A stretch of 64,000 nt of DNA from the NCBI GenBank assembly GCA_002423465.1, contig DIWG01000018.1:12260-76259 (forward strand), written 5' to 3'. Source of the DNA: Syntrophaceae bacterium UBA6112 (GTDB lineage Bacteria > Desulfobacterota > Syntrophia > Syntrophales > UBA5619). The position numbers were made by a program, and so were the translations under genes. A model generated the notes under the pieces. That model made no database searches, had not been told where the DNA came from, and saw nothing but the letters and a program-made list of their open reading frames with translations. Positions 17,572 to 26,170 of the stretch are shown here, one piece after another. Numbering within the stretch: position 1 is the stretch's first letter; each line of letters starts with the position of its first letter.

Positions 17572-19062
17572 CTACTTGCTTGACTTGCCCTTTCCGGCAA
17601 AGAGCCCTGCAAAGACCCTGCGGTCAAAAGACTCGTGGCCCATGATCTGTCGCACGGTCTGGAAAGAACCCAGAACAGTCCCCACGATTCCCGGCGCCAG
17701 CGCGTTCTGGCCGGCGAAGAAGAGTCCGTCCAGCGGCAAGCGGTGGAGCGCGGCGGCGGCCGGCAACTGGCCCACCGACCGCATGATGCCGTATGGCGAA
17801 CCCTCCGGACTGTTCACCCAGTCCCGGAGCGTCAGGGGGGTATAGGCGTCGATGATCTTCCCGTCCGCCAACGACCCGAAAATTTCCTCGGCTTTTCCGA
17901 GCATGCCTTCCGCCCGGCGGATCTTTTCCTTCTCGTATTCCACGCCGCGCCGGCCCGTCGTCGTATCCTCCCACCGGCGCCACTCGGAAAAAGGGCTTCG
18001 GGTGATCATCATCAGGAGGTTTCTCCCCTCGCCGCCGGCACGCAATTGATAGAACAAACCGGCGGAAATCCATCCCTCCCGGTCCGTCTGCAAGCGGTAG
18101 ATATTGTGCGGCAGGGCGGGATGGGTCCGGGCGTCCACGGAGACATTCGCCGCGAACAGGCCTTCCGTCTCGACAAGGCCGCGAATCCGTCTTGCCTGAC
18201 GGGGTTTGACGGCCCCCTCCGGCAGCATCGCCAGAACCGTCTTGGGATGAACGGCGGCCACAACCCGGGTTCCCCGGAGCACCCTTCCGGAGGCGAGCCT
18301 CACCCCGGCAACCTCCCGACCATCGATCAGAATCGCCGCCGCCGCATCGTTGCAGAGGAGGCTGCCGCCAAGCCCCGTAAATCGTGAGCTGAACGCCTCC
18401 GCCAGATCCGTCCCGCCCCCCCGCAAACGCCAGGCGGAGAGAAGATAGGAAGTCAGCGCCAGATGGTGGTAGATCACGGGGCAATCCTGTTCCGAAAGCC
18501 CCATCCATCTCGAAGCGACGCAAAGAACGCTCCGCAGTCGGGGGGAACAGTTCAGCTTTGCCAGATAGACCGCGAGCGGCGAGAAAAGATCCATGTCGAA
18601 GAGAGGGGGCATCGCCGAAGAGAGGAAAGAGAGGGAATTCTGCAGATCGGCTACGGCGCGGAGATTTCCGATGATCGCCGCAATCGGCCGGCGATCATCC
18701 GGGAATGCCGCTTCCAGCGCATCGGCCAATGCATCGATCCCTTCCGGCAGGTCGAACGCAAAATCATCGAAAAGATATCGGTCGATGGGGCCGCCCCCCC
18801 CCATCCGCTCCGCCGCCACTTCGACGCCCATAAAATCGAACATCCTCCGGAGAGGCTGACCCTCCCCGAAGGCGCCGAAATAATGAACACCGACGGGACA
18901 GTCGACGCCGTCCCGGGTATAACTGCGCATCAGACCGCCCGGCAGGGTGTTCCGCTCGATGACGGCCACGCGCGGGTATAATCGGGCCAGGATGATCCCG
19001 ACCGAGAGTCCCCCGACTCCGGAACCGATGATCAACGCATCAAAAGGCTGCTCTGTTGCCAT
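17572..19062 (-). CDS. phytoene desaturase/retinol saturase-like FAD oxidoreductase
   Basis: 496 residues. The N-terminal Rossmann motif ALIIGSGVGGLSVGI and the following GGLMRSYTRDG are typical of CrtI/CrtO/RetSat flavoproteins; the C-terminal FAD motif is LFFAGQNALAPG. These enzymes desaturate, saturate or isomerise polyene chains. In a fatty acid-type cluster it may introduce or rearrange double bonds in a lipid chain. Similar flavoenzymes are part of the loci proposed for ladderane lipids. ATG 19062 has an AAGG site upstream. Confidence 0.88.
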   Translation of the reverse strand: MATEQPFDALIIGSGVGGLSVGIILARLYPRVAVIERNTLPGGLMRSYTRDGVDCPVGVHYFGAFGEGQPLRRMFDFMGVEVAAERMGGGGPIDRYLFDDFAFDLPEGIDALADALEAAFPDDRRPIAAIIGNLRAVADLQNSLSFLSSAMPPLFDMDLFSPLAVYLAKLNCSPRLRSVLCVASRWMGLSEQDCPVIYHHLALTSYLLSAWRLRGGGTDLAEAFSSRFTGLGGSLLCNDAAAAILIDGREVAGVRLASGRVLRGTRVVAAVHPKTVLAMLPEGAVKPRQARRIRGLVETEGLFAANVSVDARTHPALPHNIYRLQTDREGWISAGLFYQLRAGGEGRNLLMMITRSPFSEWRRWEDTTTGRRGVEYEKEKIRRAEGMLGKAEEIFGSLADGKIIDAYTPLTLRDWVNSPEGSPYGIMRSVGQLPAAAALHRLPLDGLFFAGQNALAPGIVGTVLGSFQTVRQIMGHESFDRRVFAGLFAGKGKSSK

Positions 19063-19140
19063 CAAATGTCGCCTTCACGAAACATTCTCGCCGGCTGGAC
19101 CGGCAAGGTGAAGCAATGAAGATCCGGAACCGGGTTCCCG

Positions 19141-19398
19141 TTATTTTAAGCGGTTTTTTTCGACGAATTCGGCCAGGGCGCGGACGGAGGCAAAGGCTTG
19201 GACGCCCATGTCCTTGCTTTCGATCTTGACGCCGTAATCCTTCTCCAGCATGAGGACCAGTTCCAAAACGTCGATGGAATCGATCCCCAGATCCCCCCCG
19301 ACGAGTCGGTCATCGTCGCCGATATCCTCCGGGACGACATCCAGGAGGGACAGGGTATCGATGATCTTGACTTTCAGTTCCGCGATAAGCGCTTCCAT
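19141..19398 (-). CDS. acyl carrier protein 2
   Basis: 85 residues, with phosphopantetheine Ser 41 in LGIDSIDVLELVL. GIDSID resembles ACPs of aryl-polyene and ladderane-type loci more than AcpP. An AAGAGG site precedes ATG 19398. Between this gene and the dehydratase upstream lies the acyl-CoA dehydrogenase relic. Confidence 0.9.
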   Translation of the reverse strand: MEALIAELKVKIIDTLSLLDVVPEDIGDDDRLVGGDLGIDSIDVLELVLMLEKDYGVKIESKDMGVQAFASVRALAEFVEKNRLK

Positions 19399-19435
19399 TT
19401 ATTACCTCTTCCGAATGATGATGTTTCCGGCTCAA

Positions 19436-19513
19436 CTAAAGCCCCAGATGCCGGGCAATGATCCCCCGCATGATCTCGTTTGTTCCGCCCAGGATTCGGG
19501 TCACGCGGTGAAA
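19436..19513 (-). pseudogene. 3' relic of an acyl-CoA dehydrogenase gene
   Basis: In the 120 bases between the dehydratase stop and ACP 2, one reverse frame reads FHRVTRILGGTNEIMRG then IIARHLGL and a stop. GGTNEIM..IIAR is the hallmark C-terminus of acyl-CoA dehydrogenases (the FAD/CoA-facing GGT.EI motif and final helix). No start or upstream domain remains; the match fades near 19513 where the dehydratase gene ends. The simplest reading is a deletion that removed nearly the whole gene and brought the dehydratase next to the relic. Confidence 0.75.
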
Positions 19514-19517
19514 CCTT

Positions 19518-19934
19518 TCAGGTATCCTCTTCCGGGCGAAAAACCTGGATGCTGACGACGGCCACGACATCCGACCCCAGGCGTACCGTTCCTTCGAAGA
19601 CGGCATAGCCTTCCAGGGCGTAACCCCTCCGGGCCTCGGTGATCAACGTGGCAGACAGGGGAATGCGCGGCAGACGGAAATCGGCCCTCTTGATTCCCAC
19701 CAGCCAGCCCTTTGTCCCGCCCCGCTTGGATTGCTGCCGTTTCCACCCCTCGAGGAGCGCCGCCGTCTGGGCGACGAGTTCGATCGTCACCAGCGCATCG
19801 ACGGCCCCGTCGTGGAACAGCGGCCAATCCTCCGTAACGACGGATGAGGCCATCGCCTTGTCGTTATCGACGGCCAGCGCCTCGTTGATCAGCCGCATCT
19901 TCTCCCGGTGGGGAATCAGGGCTTCAATGTCCAT
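19518..19934 (-). CDS. hotdog-fold 3-hydroxyacyl-ACP dehydratase-like protein (ApeP-like)
   Basis: 138 residues. LIPHREKMRLI near the start is the hotdog dehydratase opening seen in FabZ/FabA and aryl-polyene ApeP proteins (PHR..M..I). The middle DALVTIELVAQTAALLEGW matches the central helix. It probably dehydrates 3-hydroxyacyl-ACP in the pathway. First gene of the left half of the lipid cluster. Confidence 0.8.
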   Translation of the reverse strand: MDIEALIPHREKMRLINEALAVDNDKAMASSVVTEDWPLFHDGAVDALVTIELVAQTAALLEGWKRQQSKRGGTKGWLVGIKRADFRLPRIPLSATLITEARRGYALEGYAVFEGTVRLGSDVVAVVSIQVFRPEEDT

Positions 19935-20385
19935 GTCATCCCTTCCTTGCTTTTCTCATAACAGAAATCCGCCACGGCGGCAAGGACGTTCGATCGATCC
20001 CCCATTCCGACGACCGCCCTCCGGCTGAACATTGAACGGAAGAGATTATCCAGACCGCTTTTGGGAACGCGACATCCGGTTTTTTCGCGGCATCAACTTT
20101 TCAAACGAGCCCGCCTTTCCATGGTCTTTGAATTGTCTTGACACAAAGCCACCCTTTTCCATACACTCACTCCGGCTGAAAACATCCTTATCCCAGCGGA
20201 ATGGCGAATATGAAACCGATCCCGTTCCCCTTATTACACCGGCAAGTAAACATATCAAAGTTTGTCATGCCGGACTTGATCCGGCATCCAGCCCTGTCTT
20301 GGATTCCCGCTTCCGCGGGAATGACAGGAACAGCATTTATGGTTGCCGGAGTAATAAAAGGAATGCCCAAGGAAGAACGAATCCA
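19935..20385. other. 451-base gap between the dehydratase and alcohol dehydrogenase genes
   Basis: No supported gene. Contains a MITE-like repeat (20228-20361) and a possible -35 TTGACA near 20133 without a convincing -10. The lipid cluster's uniform minus-strand order breaks here. Confidence 0.5.
20228..20361 (+). repeat. MITE-like element, copy 1
   Basis: About 134 bases with imperfect terminal inverted repeats: CCCTTATTACACCGGCAA at the left, and TTGCCGGAGTAATAAAAGG at the right. Inside are two palindromes, TGCCGGACTTGATCCGGCA and ATTCCCGCTTCCGCGGGAAT, the pattern of a repeat widespread in proteobacterial genomes. The same unit recurs at about 21486-21612. Confidence 0.75.
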
Positions 20386-21411
20386 ATGAAGGCTGTCATC
20401 TACCGCAAAGAAACAGGTTTGGTCGTCGAGGATGTTCCCGTTCCCGAACCCGGGAAAGACGCCGTCCTCGTCAAAGTGTCGAATACCGGGTTCTGCGGGT
20501 CGGATCACTCCCTGATCGTAAACGGCCTGCCCGCCGACGGGACGATCCTCGGACATGAGACAAGCGGCACCATTGCCGGATGGGGCAGGGCAGTCAGGGG
20601 CCTCCGAGAGGGGTCGCGGGTGATGATCCGGCCCACCTTCTGCGGGGAATGCCGCGATTGCCGGATGGGGAAGCCGCATCTGTGCGACATGCAACGACGG
20701 ACGATCGGCATCGGGGATCTGCCCGGCGCCTTCGCCGAATATATCAAGGTCTATCCGCAGATGCTCATCCCGATTCCCGAGGGGGTCGATTCCCGAAACG
20801 CGGCCCTGGCCGAAACCTTTGCGTCGGCCTTGCATGGGATCCGATCCTCGAGGAGCGAAGGCGGCTCCGTCCTCGTGATGGGCGGAGGCGCGATCGGACT
20901 GGCTGCGGTCGGATGTTTAAAACTCCTCGGATTTTCACCGATTGCCCTCTCTGAACCCCTGAAAGGGAAGCGGGCCCTCGGAAAGCGATTCGGGGCCGAT
21001 CATCTCCTCGATCCCCTCACCGAGGATATCCGGCAGAAGACCCGGGAATGGACTCGGGGGATCGGTTTTGAGACGATCCTGGAGTGCTCCGGGGTGACCG
21101 GAAATGTTTCACTGGCCTTGGAACTGGCCGCGAAAAGCGGCGCTGTTTGCCTGATCAGCATCCTCTTCCGGGGCATCTCCCTCGATCTGCCGATGGTGAT
21201 GAATTTCAAGGAACTCCGTTTTACCGGCTCCTATGCCAATACGCACGCCGAAAATATCGAATGTCTCGAATGGATGGCCGCCGGAAGGATCGATGCCCGG
21301 CCGCTCATCTCGGATCTCATTCCCCTGGAACAGTTGCCCCAGGCATACCGGGAGCGCATCCACCCCGGAAAAGCCGTGAAGGTGATGCTGAAGATCGGGG
21401 AAGAATTTTGA
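20386..21411 (+). CDS. zinc-dependent medium-chain alcohol dehydrogenase
   Basis: 341 residues. Catalytic-zinc ligands are in GFCGSDHSLIVNG and GHETSG. A structural-zinc loop CGECRDCRMGKPHLC follows. The nucleotide-binding motif is VLVMGGGAIGLAAVG. It likely oxidises a secondary alcohol or polyol with NAD(P). ATG 20386 is preferred; the longer in-frame extension reads into the repeat and is not protein-like. The gene is bracketed by two copies of a MITE-like repeat and is on the opposite strand to its surroundings, consistent with insertion. Confidence 0.88.
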   Translation: MKAVIYRKETGLVVEDVPVPEPGKDAVLVKVSNTGFCGSDHSLIVNGLPADGTILGHETSGTIAGWGRAVRGLREGSRVMIRPTFCGECRDCRMGKPHLCDMQRRTIGIGDLPGAFAEYIKVYPQMLIPIPEGVDSRNAALAETFASALHGIRSSRSEGGSVLVMGGGAIGLAAVGCLKLLGFSPIALSEPLKGKRALGKRFGADHLLDPLTEDIRQKTREWTRGIGFETILECSGVTGNVSLALELAAKSGAVCLISILFRGISLDLPMVMNFKELRFTGSYANTHAENIECLEWMAAGRIDARPLISDLIPLEQLPQAYRERIHPGKAVKVMLKIGEEF

Positions 21412-21485
21412 AGGCCCTGAAGATTTCTCGTTGCATGGCCTTTATTCCCCTCGTCTTTCTTTCCTCGGCACACGCCATGAATACT

Positions 21486-21612
21486 CCGGCAAGGCAAACA
21501 GATTAAAGGTTGTCCTGCCGGACTTGATCCGGAATCCAGTCCTATTCGAGGATTCCCGCTTTCGCGGAAATGAAAGTGCAAACATGGATTGTTGCCGGAG
21601 CAATATGAAAGG
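21486..21612 (+). repeat. MITE-like element, copy 2
   Basis: Same orientation and order as copy 1: CCGGCAAGGCAAACAGATT, then TGCCGGACTTGATCCGG, GATTCCCGCTTTCGCGG and the right end TTGCCGGAGCAATATGAAAG. More diverged inside than copy 1. With copy 1 it frames the alcohol dehydrogenase gene. Confidence 0.7.
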
Positions 21613-21616
21613 TTGA

Positions 21617-22288
21617 TCAGATCTCCCCGGTCTCCTTTTCAACATCGCGGTCGAAATCGGCTTGATTCCAGGAAGAATCCATTCCGTATTCCCGGCGGAA
21701 CGTCTCCGCAATCTGATTCAGAGGGACATCGGCAAATTCTCCTCGATAGAGCAGATACTCCATGTGCCTTTTCCCCTCGAGATCGAACGGGTGATAGAGC
21801 GAGTCGCTGCGCCCGTCGAAATCAAGAGGCTTCAGCCGGAACCGCTCGCAAAGCCCGATATTGAATGCGGGCGTCGCTTTTACCCAAGCCCCCTCGAGGA
21901 AAATGGAGGTGTACCCATGCCAAAAGAAAATGTCGGTCTTCATCTGGTCGCGCATCCTTTGGGTGGTCAGATGGTTCCGCACGTCGGCAAATCCAAGCCG
22001 GGCGGGAATTCCCGCGGCCCGGCAGCAGGCGGCCAGCAGGATTGCCTTGGCTACGCACCAACCGCGGCCGCTTTTCAGCGTGGCGCTCGCCCGGAGCCCT
22101 TCGACCGACAGATCGATGGTGTACGGATCGTATCGGATGCCGTCCCGGACGGCATAATAGAGGCTGACCGCCTGCTCCACTGGATTGACGGAATAACCGG
22201 CGTTCTTTACTGTAAAAGCGACGACAGCCCCGCTGTCGCAATCGATCGCCAAGGAGGGCTGAAGATAAGGCCGCATCTCTGGATTCAT
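21617..22288 (-). CDS. transglutaminase-like cysteine protease-fold protein
   Basis: 223 residues of the transglutaminase core. The nucleophile is Cys in GRGWCVAKAILLAACC, the histidine is in FWHGYTSIFLEG and the acidic residue probably lies in WVKATPAFN. No signal peptide or membrane helix, so cytoplasmic. Substrate unknown. It stands alone between the alcohol dehydrogenase genes. Confidence 0.85.
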   Translation of the reverse strand: MNPEMRPYLQPSLAIDCDSGAVVAFTVKNAGYSVNPVEQAVSLYYAVRDGIRYDPYTIDLSVEGLRASATLKSGRGWCVAKAILLAACCRAAGIPARLGFADVRNHLTTQRMRDQMKTDIFFWHGYTSIFLEGAWVKATPAFNIGLCERFRLKPLDFDGRSDSLYHPFDLEGKRHMEYLLYRGEFADVPLNQIAETFRREYGMDSSWNQADFDRDVEKETGEI

Positions 22289-22410
22289 CCTCCGTCCCTT
22301 GTTGTAGGGGCAAACCCTTTTCCTACATCCGTTTCATGCGTTCTTCCGATTGGATCATCTCACGGAAACAGCCGTCCGTCCCGAATGCCCGCATGTCATC
22401 CTTCCGTACT

Positions 22411-23628
22411 TCAGGTGAAGGATACGGCCGTCTTGACGGCCCGGTTCGCCGATTTTCGTATGTTGAGTTCGATCATGTCCTGATACCGCGTCAGCGGAAA
22501 CGTGTGCGTGACCATCTCGTGGAGGCGCACCCGGCCTGCGGCGGCCAACCGAAGGGCCGTCTCGAAGACATGTTCGCGCCGGCCGTCGACGAGATTGACG
22601 CCGTGCGCATAGACTCCCTTGATCGTCTGGAGCTTCAGCCACAGCGGCGTCAGGTCCAGCTTGACCTCGTCCCCGATGCCCACGACGCTCAGCGTCCCGC
22701 CTCCGGCCATGGAACGCATCGCCGCCCGTAACGTGTCCGTATGTCCGACGCAGTCGAAGATCTTCGTGAAACCGCCCATGAGAATACTTTTTCCCAGGAG
22801 CGGTTTGTAGGATTCGGCGCCGGCGATCCGGCAGGCGGCGCCGGGGATGTCGCCGTCCGTCACGATATGGTCGGCGCCCGCCTTGGCCGCCAGCTCCGCA
22901 TGAAACCGCGAGGGCTCGGCCACGGTGATGGAACAGGGGATCTCGAATGCCCGGATCGACTGAACGATCAGGTTGCCGATGACCCCAGCGCCGATGACGA
23001 GCACCTGGTCATCGGCCATCGGACGGTTATCCATGACGGCCTGAAGCGTCACGCCCAGGGGCTCCGTCATAGACGCGGTTTCCAGAGACATCCCGGCCGG
23101 CAATGTGTAGATCTGACTTCGGTGAGCCACGAGATAGGGGGCAAATCCGCCGCCCACGTCCTTGCAGATCCCCGTGAACATCCCCGGGGCCAGGCGACCT
23201 TTGGCCGTGTTTTCACAACTGCCGGGCCGGCCGGCCCGGCAGCTCGGACAGGCCGGGTCGATCCCGCGGGCCTTGCACGTAAGTCCCGGCGACATCGTGA
23301 TACGATCTCCGACCTTGTGATTTGTCACCCCTTTGCCAACTTCGACGATCTCTCCGCACAACTCATGCCCGAGCACGCAGGGAAAGGAGGTAAAGGGCGA
23401 GGCGGTGGGGGAATCCTTGAGGAAGATCAGGCTCTGATCGGAGCCGCAGAACCCGCACATCAGGGTCCGGAGCTTCACCCAGTCCGGCCCTGGTAGGGCG
23501 GGTTCCGGGATATCGACAAATTGAACCGTCGCCAGCGGCCCTTTGTAGAACAGGGACGGGAACAGCGCACCGAGGGGTTTGAGAACAAGAAATTTCGCCG
23601 CGGATGCGGAAAATTGCAGTGCTTTCAT
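22411..23628 (-). CDS. zinc-binding alcohol dehydrogenase
   Basis: 405 residues, longer than the plus-strand paralogue because of a ~35-residue N-terminal extension and insertions. Zinc-site elements: MCGFCGSDQSLI, LGHELCGEIVEVG and a cysteine-rich loop with CPSCRAGRPGSC. NAD(P) motif VLVIGAGVIGNLIV. ATG 23628 follows GGGAGG. It begins 15 bases after the ThDP enzyme ends, so they are co-transcribed and may act in sequence on an aldehyde or acyloin. Confidence 0.88.
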   Translation of the reverse strand: MKALQFSASAAKFLVLKPLGALFPSLFYKGPLATVQFVDIPEPALPGPDWVKLRTLMCGFCGSDQSLIFLKDSPTASPFTSFPCVLGHELCGEIVEVGKGVTNHKVGDRITMSPGLTCKARGIDPACPSCRAGRPGSCENTAKGRLAPGMFTGICKDVGGGFAPYLVAHRSQIYTLPAGMSLETASMTEPLGVTLQAVMDNRPMADDQVLVIGAGVIGNLIVQSIRAFEIPCSITVAEPSRFHAELAAKAGADHIVTDGDIPGAACRIAGAESYKPLLGKSILMGGFTKIFDCVGHTDTLRAAMRSMAGGGTLSVVGIGDEVKLDLTPLWLKLQTIKGVYAHGVNLVDGRREHVFETALRLAAAGRVRLHEMVTHTFPLTRYQDMIELNIRKSANRAVKTAVSFT

Positions 23629-23643
23629 GGAACCTCCCGTCTT

Positions 23644-25311
23644 CTACTCCATCTTGAGCGCCTGGTAGAAGATCACCGACGCCGGGCTCATCACGGTCGG
23701 ATCGGTCATCACGTTGACACAGGCAGGTTTCCCGGATTCGATCGCCCGTTTGATGGCAGGGATGATCTCCACGTCCTTCGTGACGAACTCGCCATGGCCT
23801 CCGAGTCCCTCCACCATTTTATCGTAGCGCCGGGGATCGAGCACCGTGCAATGGAGCCTGTCCTTCCCGATCGACAGCTCCTGCCCGTGCTTGACCATGC
23901 CCCAGGCGCAGTCGTTGTTGATGACGCAGACAACCGGGATGTTGTGGCGGAGCATCGTGTCGAACTCCATGGCGTTGAACCCGAAGGAGCCGTCGCCGTT
24001 GAGCAGGATCACCGGCTTGTCGGGGTGGGCGAGCTTCGCAGCCATGGCAAAGGGAATGCCGGTGCCCAGGCACCCGAGCAGGCCCGCTGCGGTTCCCACT
24101 ACACCGGCCTTCAATCGCGAGGTGAAATGGACGAGTCCGAAGTAAACCGTATCGCCGCCGTCCGTCACATAGTACGCGTCATCGCCCACGACCTTCTGGA
24201 TCTGGGCGACCAGGCGGATGGGATGGATGGGATCGGATGGCGTCTCGCGCGCCTTCAGCTCGGAATCGATGAACGCGGCCGACGCGGCGCGCAGCGTTTT
24301 GAGCCAGACGCCGTGATCGTTTTTCTTCACGTGGGGAAGGAGCTGGCTCAGCACCGAGTTGGCATCCCCGACGAGCCCGGCGTCGGCCTGCCGGTTGCGG
24401 TTGATCTCGTGCGGGTCGATGTCGATCCGGACAACCTTTGCCAAGGGCGGAATTGCGGCCCCCGACTGCAACAGCCAGTTGAGGCGCAGGCCCGCGATGA
24501 CAATCAGGTCGGCTTGTGCCAGCGTCACCATCATCCCGATGTTGCCGACATCCCAGATGGACTGCGGGTGGTTGTCGGGAAGCTCGCCTCTTCCATAATT
24601 CATCAGGATGAAGGGGATTCCCGTCTTCTCGACGAACCGGTTCAGCGCATCGCCGCAGCAACTGAATCCCACGCCGCTTCCGCCAAGGAACAGCGGCTGT
24701 TTGGCGTTGTTGATGAGATCGGCCGCCTGCTTCAGGTCGGCATCGTCGGGGTGTACCGTGTATTTCCGCGTGGGATTCTTCGGCAGCGGCGCATCCTCCT
24801 CGGGGATGCTGATGTTCAGAATATCGGGAGGGAGCTCGAGGAACACGGGCCCCGGCCTGCCCATGGCGGCGTACCGGAACGCCATGGAAAGATATTCGGG
24901 TATGCGTTTCGTCTCGTAACAGGTGGCGGCCCATTTCGTGATGGGTTTGACCATGTCGATCTGGTTCATCTCCTGGAGGGCGCCCCGGAGGTCTTCCTTC
25001 AGAGGGTGTTTGCCGCACAGCACCACGAGCGGCGCGTTGTCGAGATACGCGTTCGCGATGCCGGTGAGCGCGTTGGTGAAACCGGGACCGGCGGTGACCA
25101 GGCACACGCCCGTTTGCCCCGCATAGACCGACCACGCTTCGGCCGCCATCGCCGCCACCTGCTCGTGACGCACGTCGATGGCGCGGATGCGGTATTGCGT
25201 GAACCCGTCCAGTATCGCCTCGATGTGGCCGCCGGAGAGGGCGAACACCGTTTCAATGCCTTCGACCTCCTTCAGATACCGTGCGACAAGATGACCGCCA
25301 TTCATAGCCAT
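23644..25311 (-). CDS. thiamine diphosphate-dependent lyase/acetolactate synthase-like enzyme
   Basis: 555 residues with the three-domain ThDP-enzyme layout. The catalytic glutamate is in VRHEQVAAMAAEAW near residue 51. The ThDP/Mg motif begins GDGSFGFNAMEFD and ends in INNDCAWGM. The family includes acetolactate synthase, oxalyl-CoA decarboxylase and 2-hydroxyacyl-CoA lyase. No regulatory subunit is present, which argues against branched-chain amino acid synthesis. AAAGGAGG precedes ATG 25311. Operon neighbours are an SCP2-like protein and an alcohol dehydrogenase. Confidence 0.85.
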   Translation of the reverse strand: MAMNGGHLVARYLKEVEGIETVFALSGGHIEAILDGFTQYRIRAIDVRHEQVAAMAAEAWSVYAGQTGVCLVTAGPGFTNALTGIANAYLDNAPLVVLCGKHPLKEDLRGALQEMNQIDMVKPITKWAATCYETKRIPEYLSMAFRYAAMGRPGPVFLELPPDILNISIPEEDAPLPKNPTRKYTVHPDDADLKQAADLINNAKQPLFLGGSGVGFSCCGDALNRFVEKTGIPFILMNYGRGELPDNHPQSIWDVGNIGMMVTLAQADLIVIAGLRLNWLLQSGAAIPPLAKVVRIDIDPHEINRNRQADAGLVGDANSVLSQLLPHVKKNDHGVWLKTLRAASAAFIDSELKARETPSDPIHPIRLVAQIQKVVGDDAYYVTDGGDTVYFGLVHFTSRLKAGVVGTAAGLLGCLGTGIPFAMAAKLAHPDKPVILLNGDGSFGFNAMEFDTMLRHNIPVVCVINNDCAWGMVKHGQELSIGKDRLHCTVLDPRRYDKMVEGLGGHGEFVTKDVEIIPAIKRAIESGKPACVNVMTDPTVMSPASVIFYQALKME

Positions 25312-25375
25312 GAGAGACCTCCTTTGAGAGATTATGCTTTAGCATATCGCTTTAACCACCTCGATGAAGGGGCAA

Positions 25376-25738
25376 TCATCCCATCACCAGCTTCACGCCG
25401 TCGGTAAACCACTGAAGATAGGGAACCATGCCTTCAACGCGCACTTTTCCTTCCGCGGCCGCCTTGAAGGTGTCGGCATCACCGGTCTTTGAGGTCATCA
25501 CCCGGAATGCCGTCCCCGCGTCGGCCCAGATGAGCGCAACGTCGCACGGATGGTCCGCGCCGCTCACCGAGGAGAAAGCGCCCTTGTCGAAGATAAAGAG
25601 GCGTCCTATTTTGCCGTCGGCGGTTTTGATCAGGACCCGGATCTGTATGATTCCCAGATGCCTTCTGTAGGCGGTGTTCTTTTTCGCGGCGGATTTGAGC
25701 TTTTGTGCAAGGACAAAAAGAAGCAGGGTGAACTTCAT
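25376..25738 (-). CDS. SCP2-like (sterol carrier) lipid-binding domain protein
   Basis: 120 residues. The fold elements (GRLFIFDKGAFSSVSG, DVALIWADAGTAFRVMTSK and the helix DADTFKAAAEGKVRVEG) match SCP2 domains that bind fatty acyl or acyl-CoA ligands. ATG 25738 follows GGGGAGG. First gene of an apparent SCP2 - ThDP lyase - alcohol dehydrogenase operon, hinting at acyl-CoA or hydrophobic aldehyde chemistry. Confidence 0.7.
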   Translation of the reverse strand: MKFTLLLFVLAQKLKSAAKKNTAYRRHLGIIQIRVLIKTADGKIGRLFIFDKGAFSSVSGADHPCDVALIWADAGTAFRVMTSKTGDADTFKAAAEGKVRVEGMVPYLQWFTDGVKLVMG

Positions 25739-26170
25739 CGCAACCTCCCCAAAGCACAGTTTGCGCCTGTTGCCGCAGCATGGAACGGTCATTACGAACG
25801 CAGGTCCAGCATCTTATTCCCCGGGGCGCCTCTAACGGAGGTTGGGGCCTGAGATCAGGAATTTATCAAATATCTCGTACTTGACCATATCCCTGGCTGT
25901 GAAACGGCCTTCATTTGATAGATATGCTTTTGATGGAGGGAAGTATAGGAGGGCTGTTTTTACTTGTCAAAGAATATTTTTGCATCGAAAAGAGGGCGGT
26001 GATGCGGAGAGCGGCGATAAGTCCCACATTGATCCAAGGAGGGGATGAAACCTACCTGCACAAGGGGGTGAAGGTTGTGGGATGGTGGAAAAGCGGTAAA
26101 CTACTTTACCAAACGTAGAGCAACTGAGGCCATGTCGGCATGGGAGACGCTGAAATTCTGCACCTGTTGT
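25739..26170. other. 432-base gap with lower GC, possible decayed gene
   Basis: No gene supported. One plus frame (25915-26118) encodes a protein-like tail (GGDETYLHKGVKVVGWWK) but has no recognisable start or family; it may be a relic. The promoter of the SCP2 operon should lie near its left end. Confidence 0.35.

Noticed and set aside
20263..20330. CRISPR-like palindromic repeat
   Set aside because: Only two copies, over 1 kb apart, with terminal inverted repeats; fits a MITE/REP element, not an array.
21616..25407. Long plus-strand frames over the transglutaminase, ADH and ThDP genes
   Set aside because: All contradict clear catalytic motifs on the minus strand.
25915..26118. 67-residue gene candidate
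   Set aside because: Some protein-like sequence but no ribosome-binding site, no family and poor context; recorded only as a possible relic.
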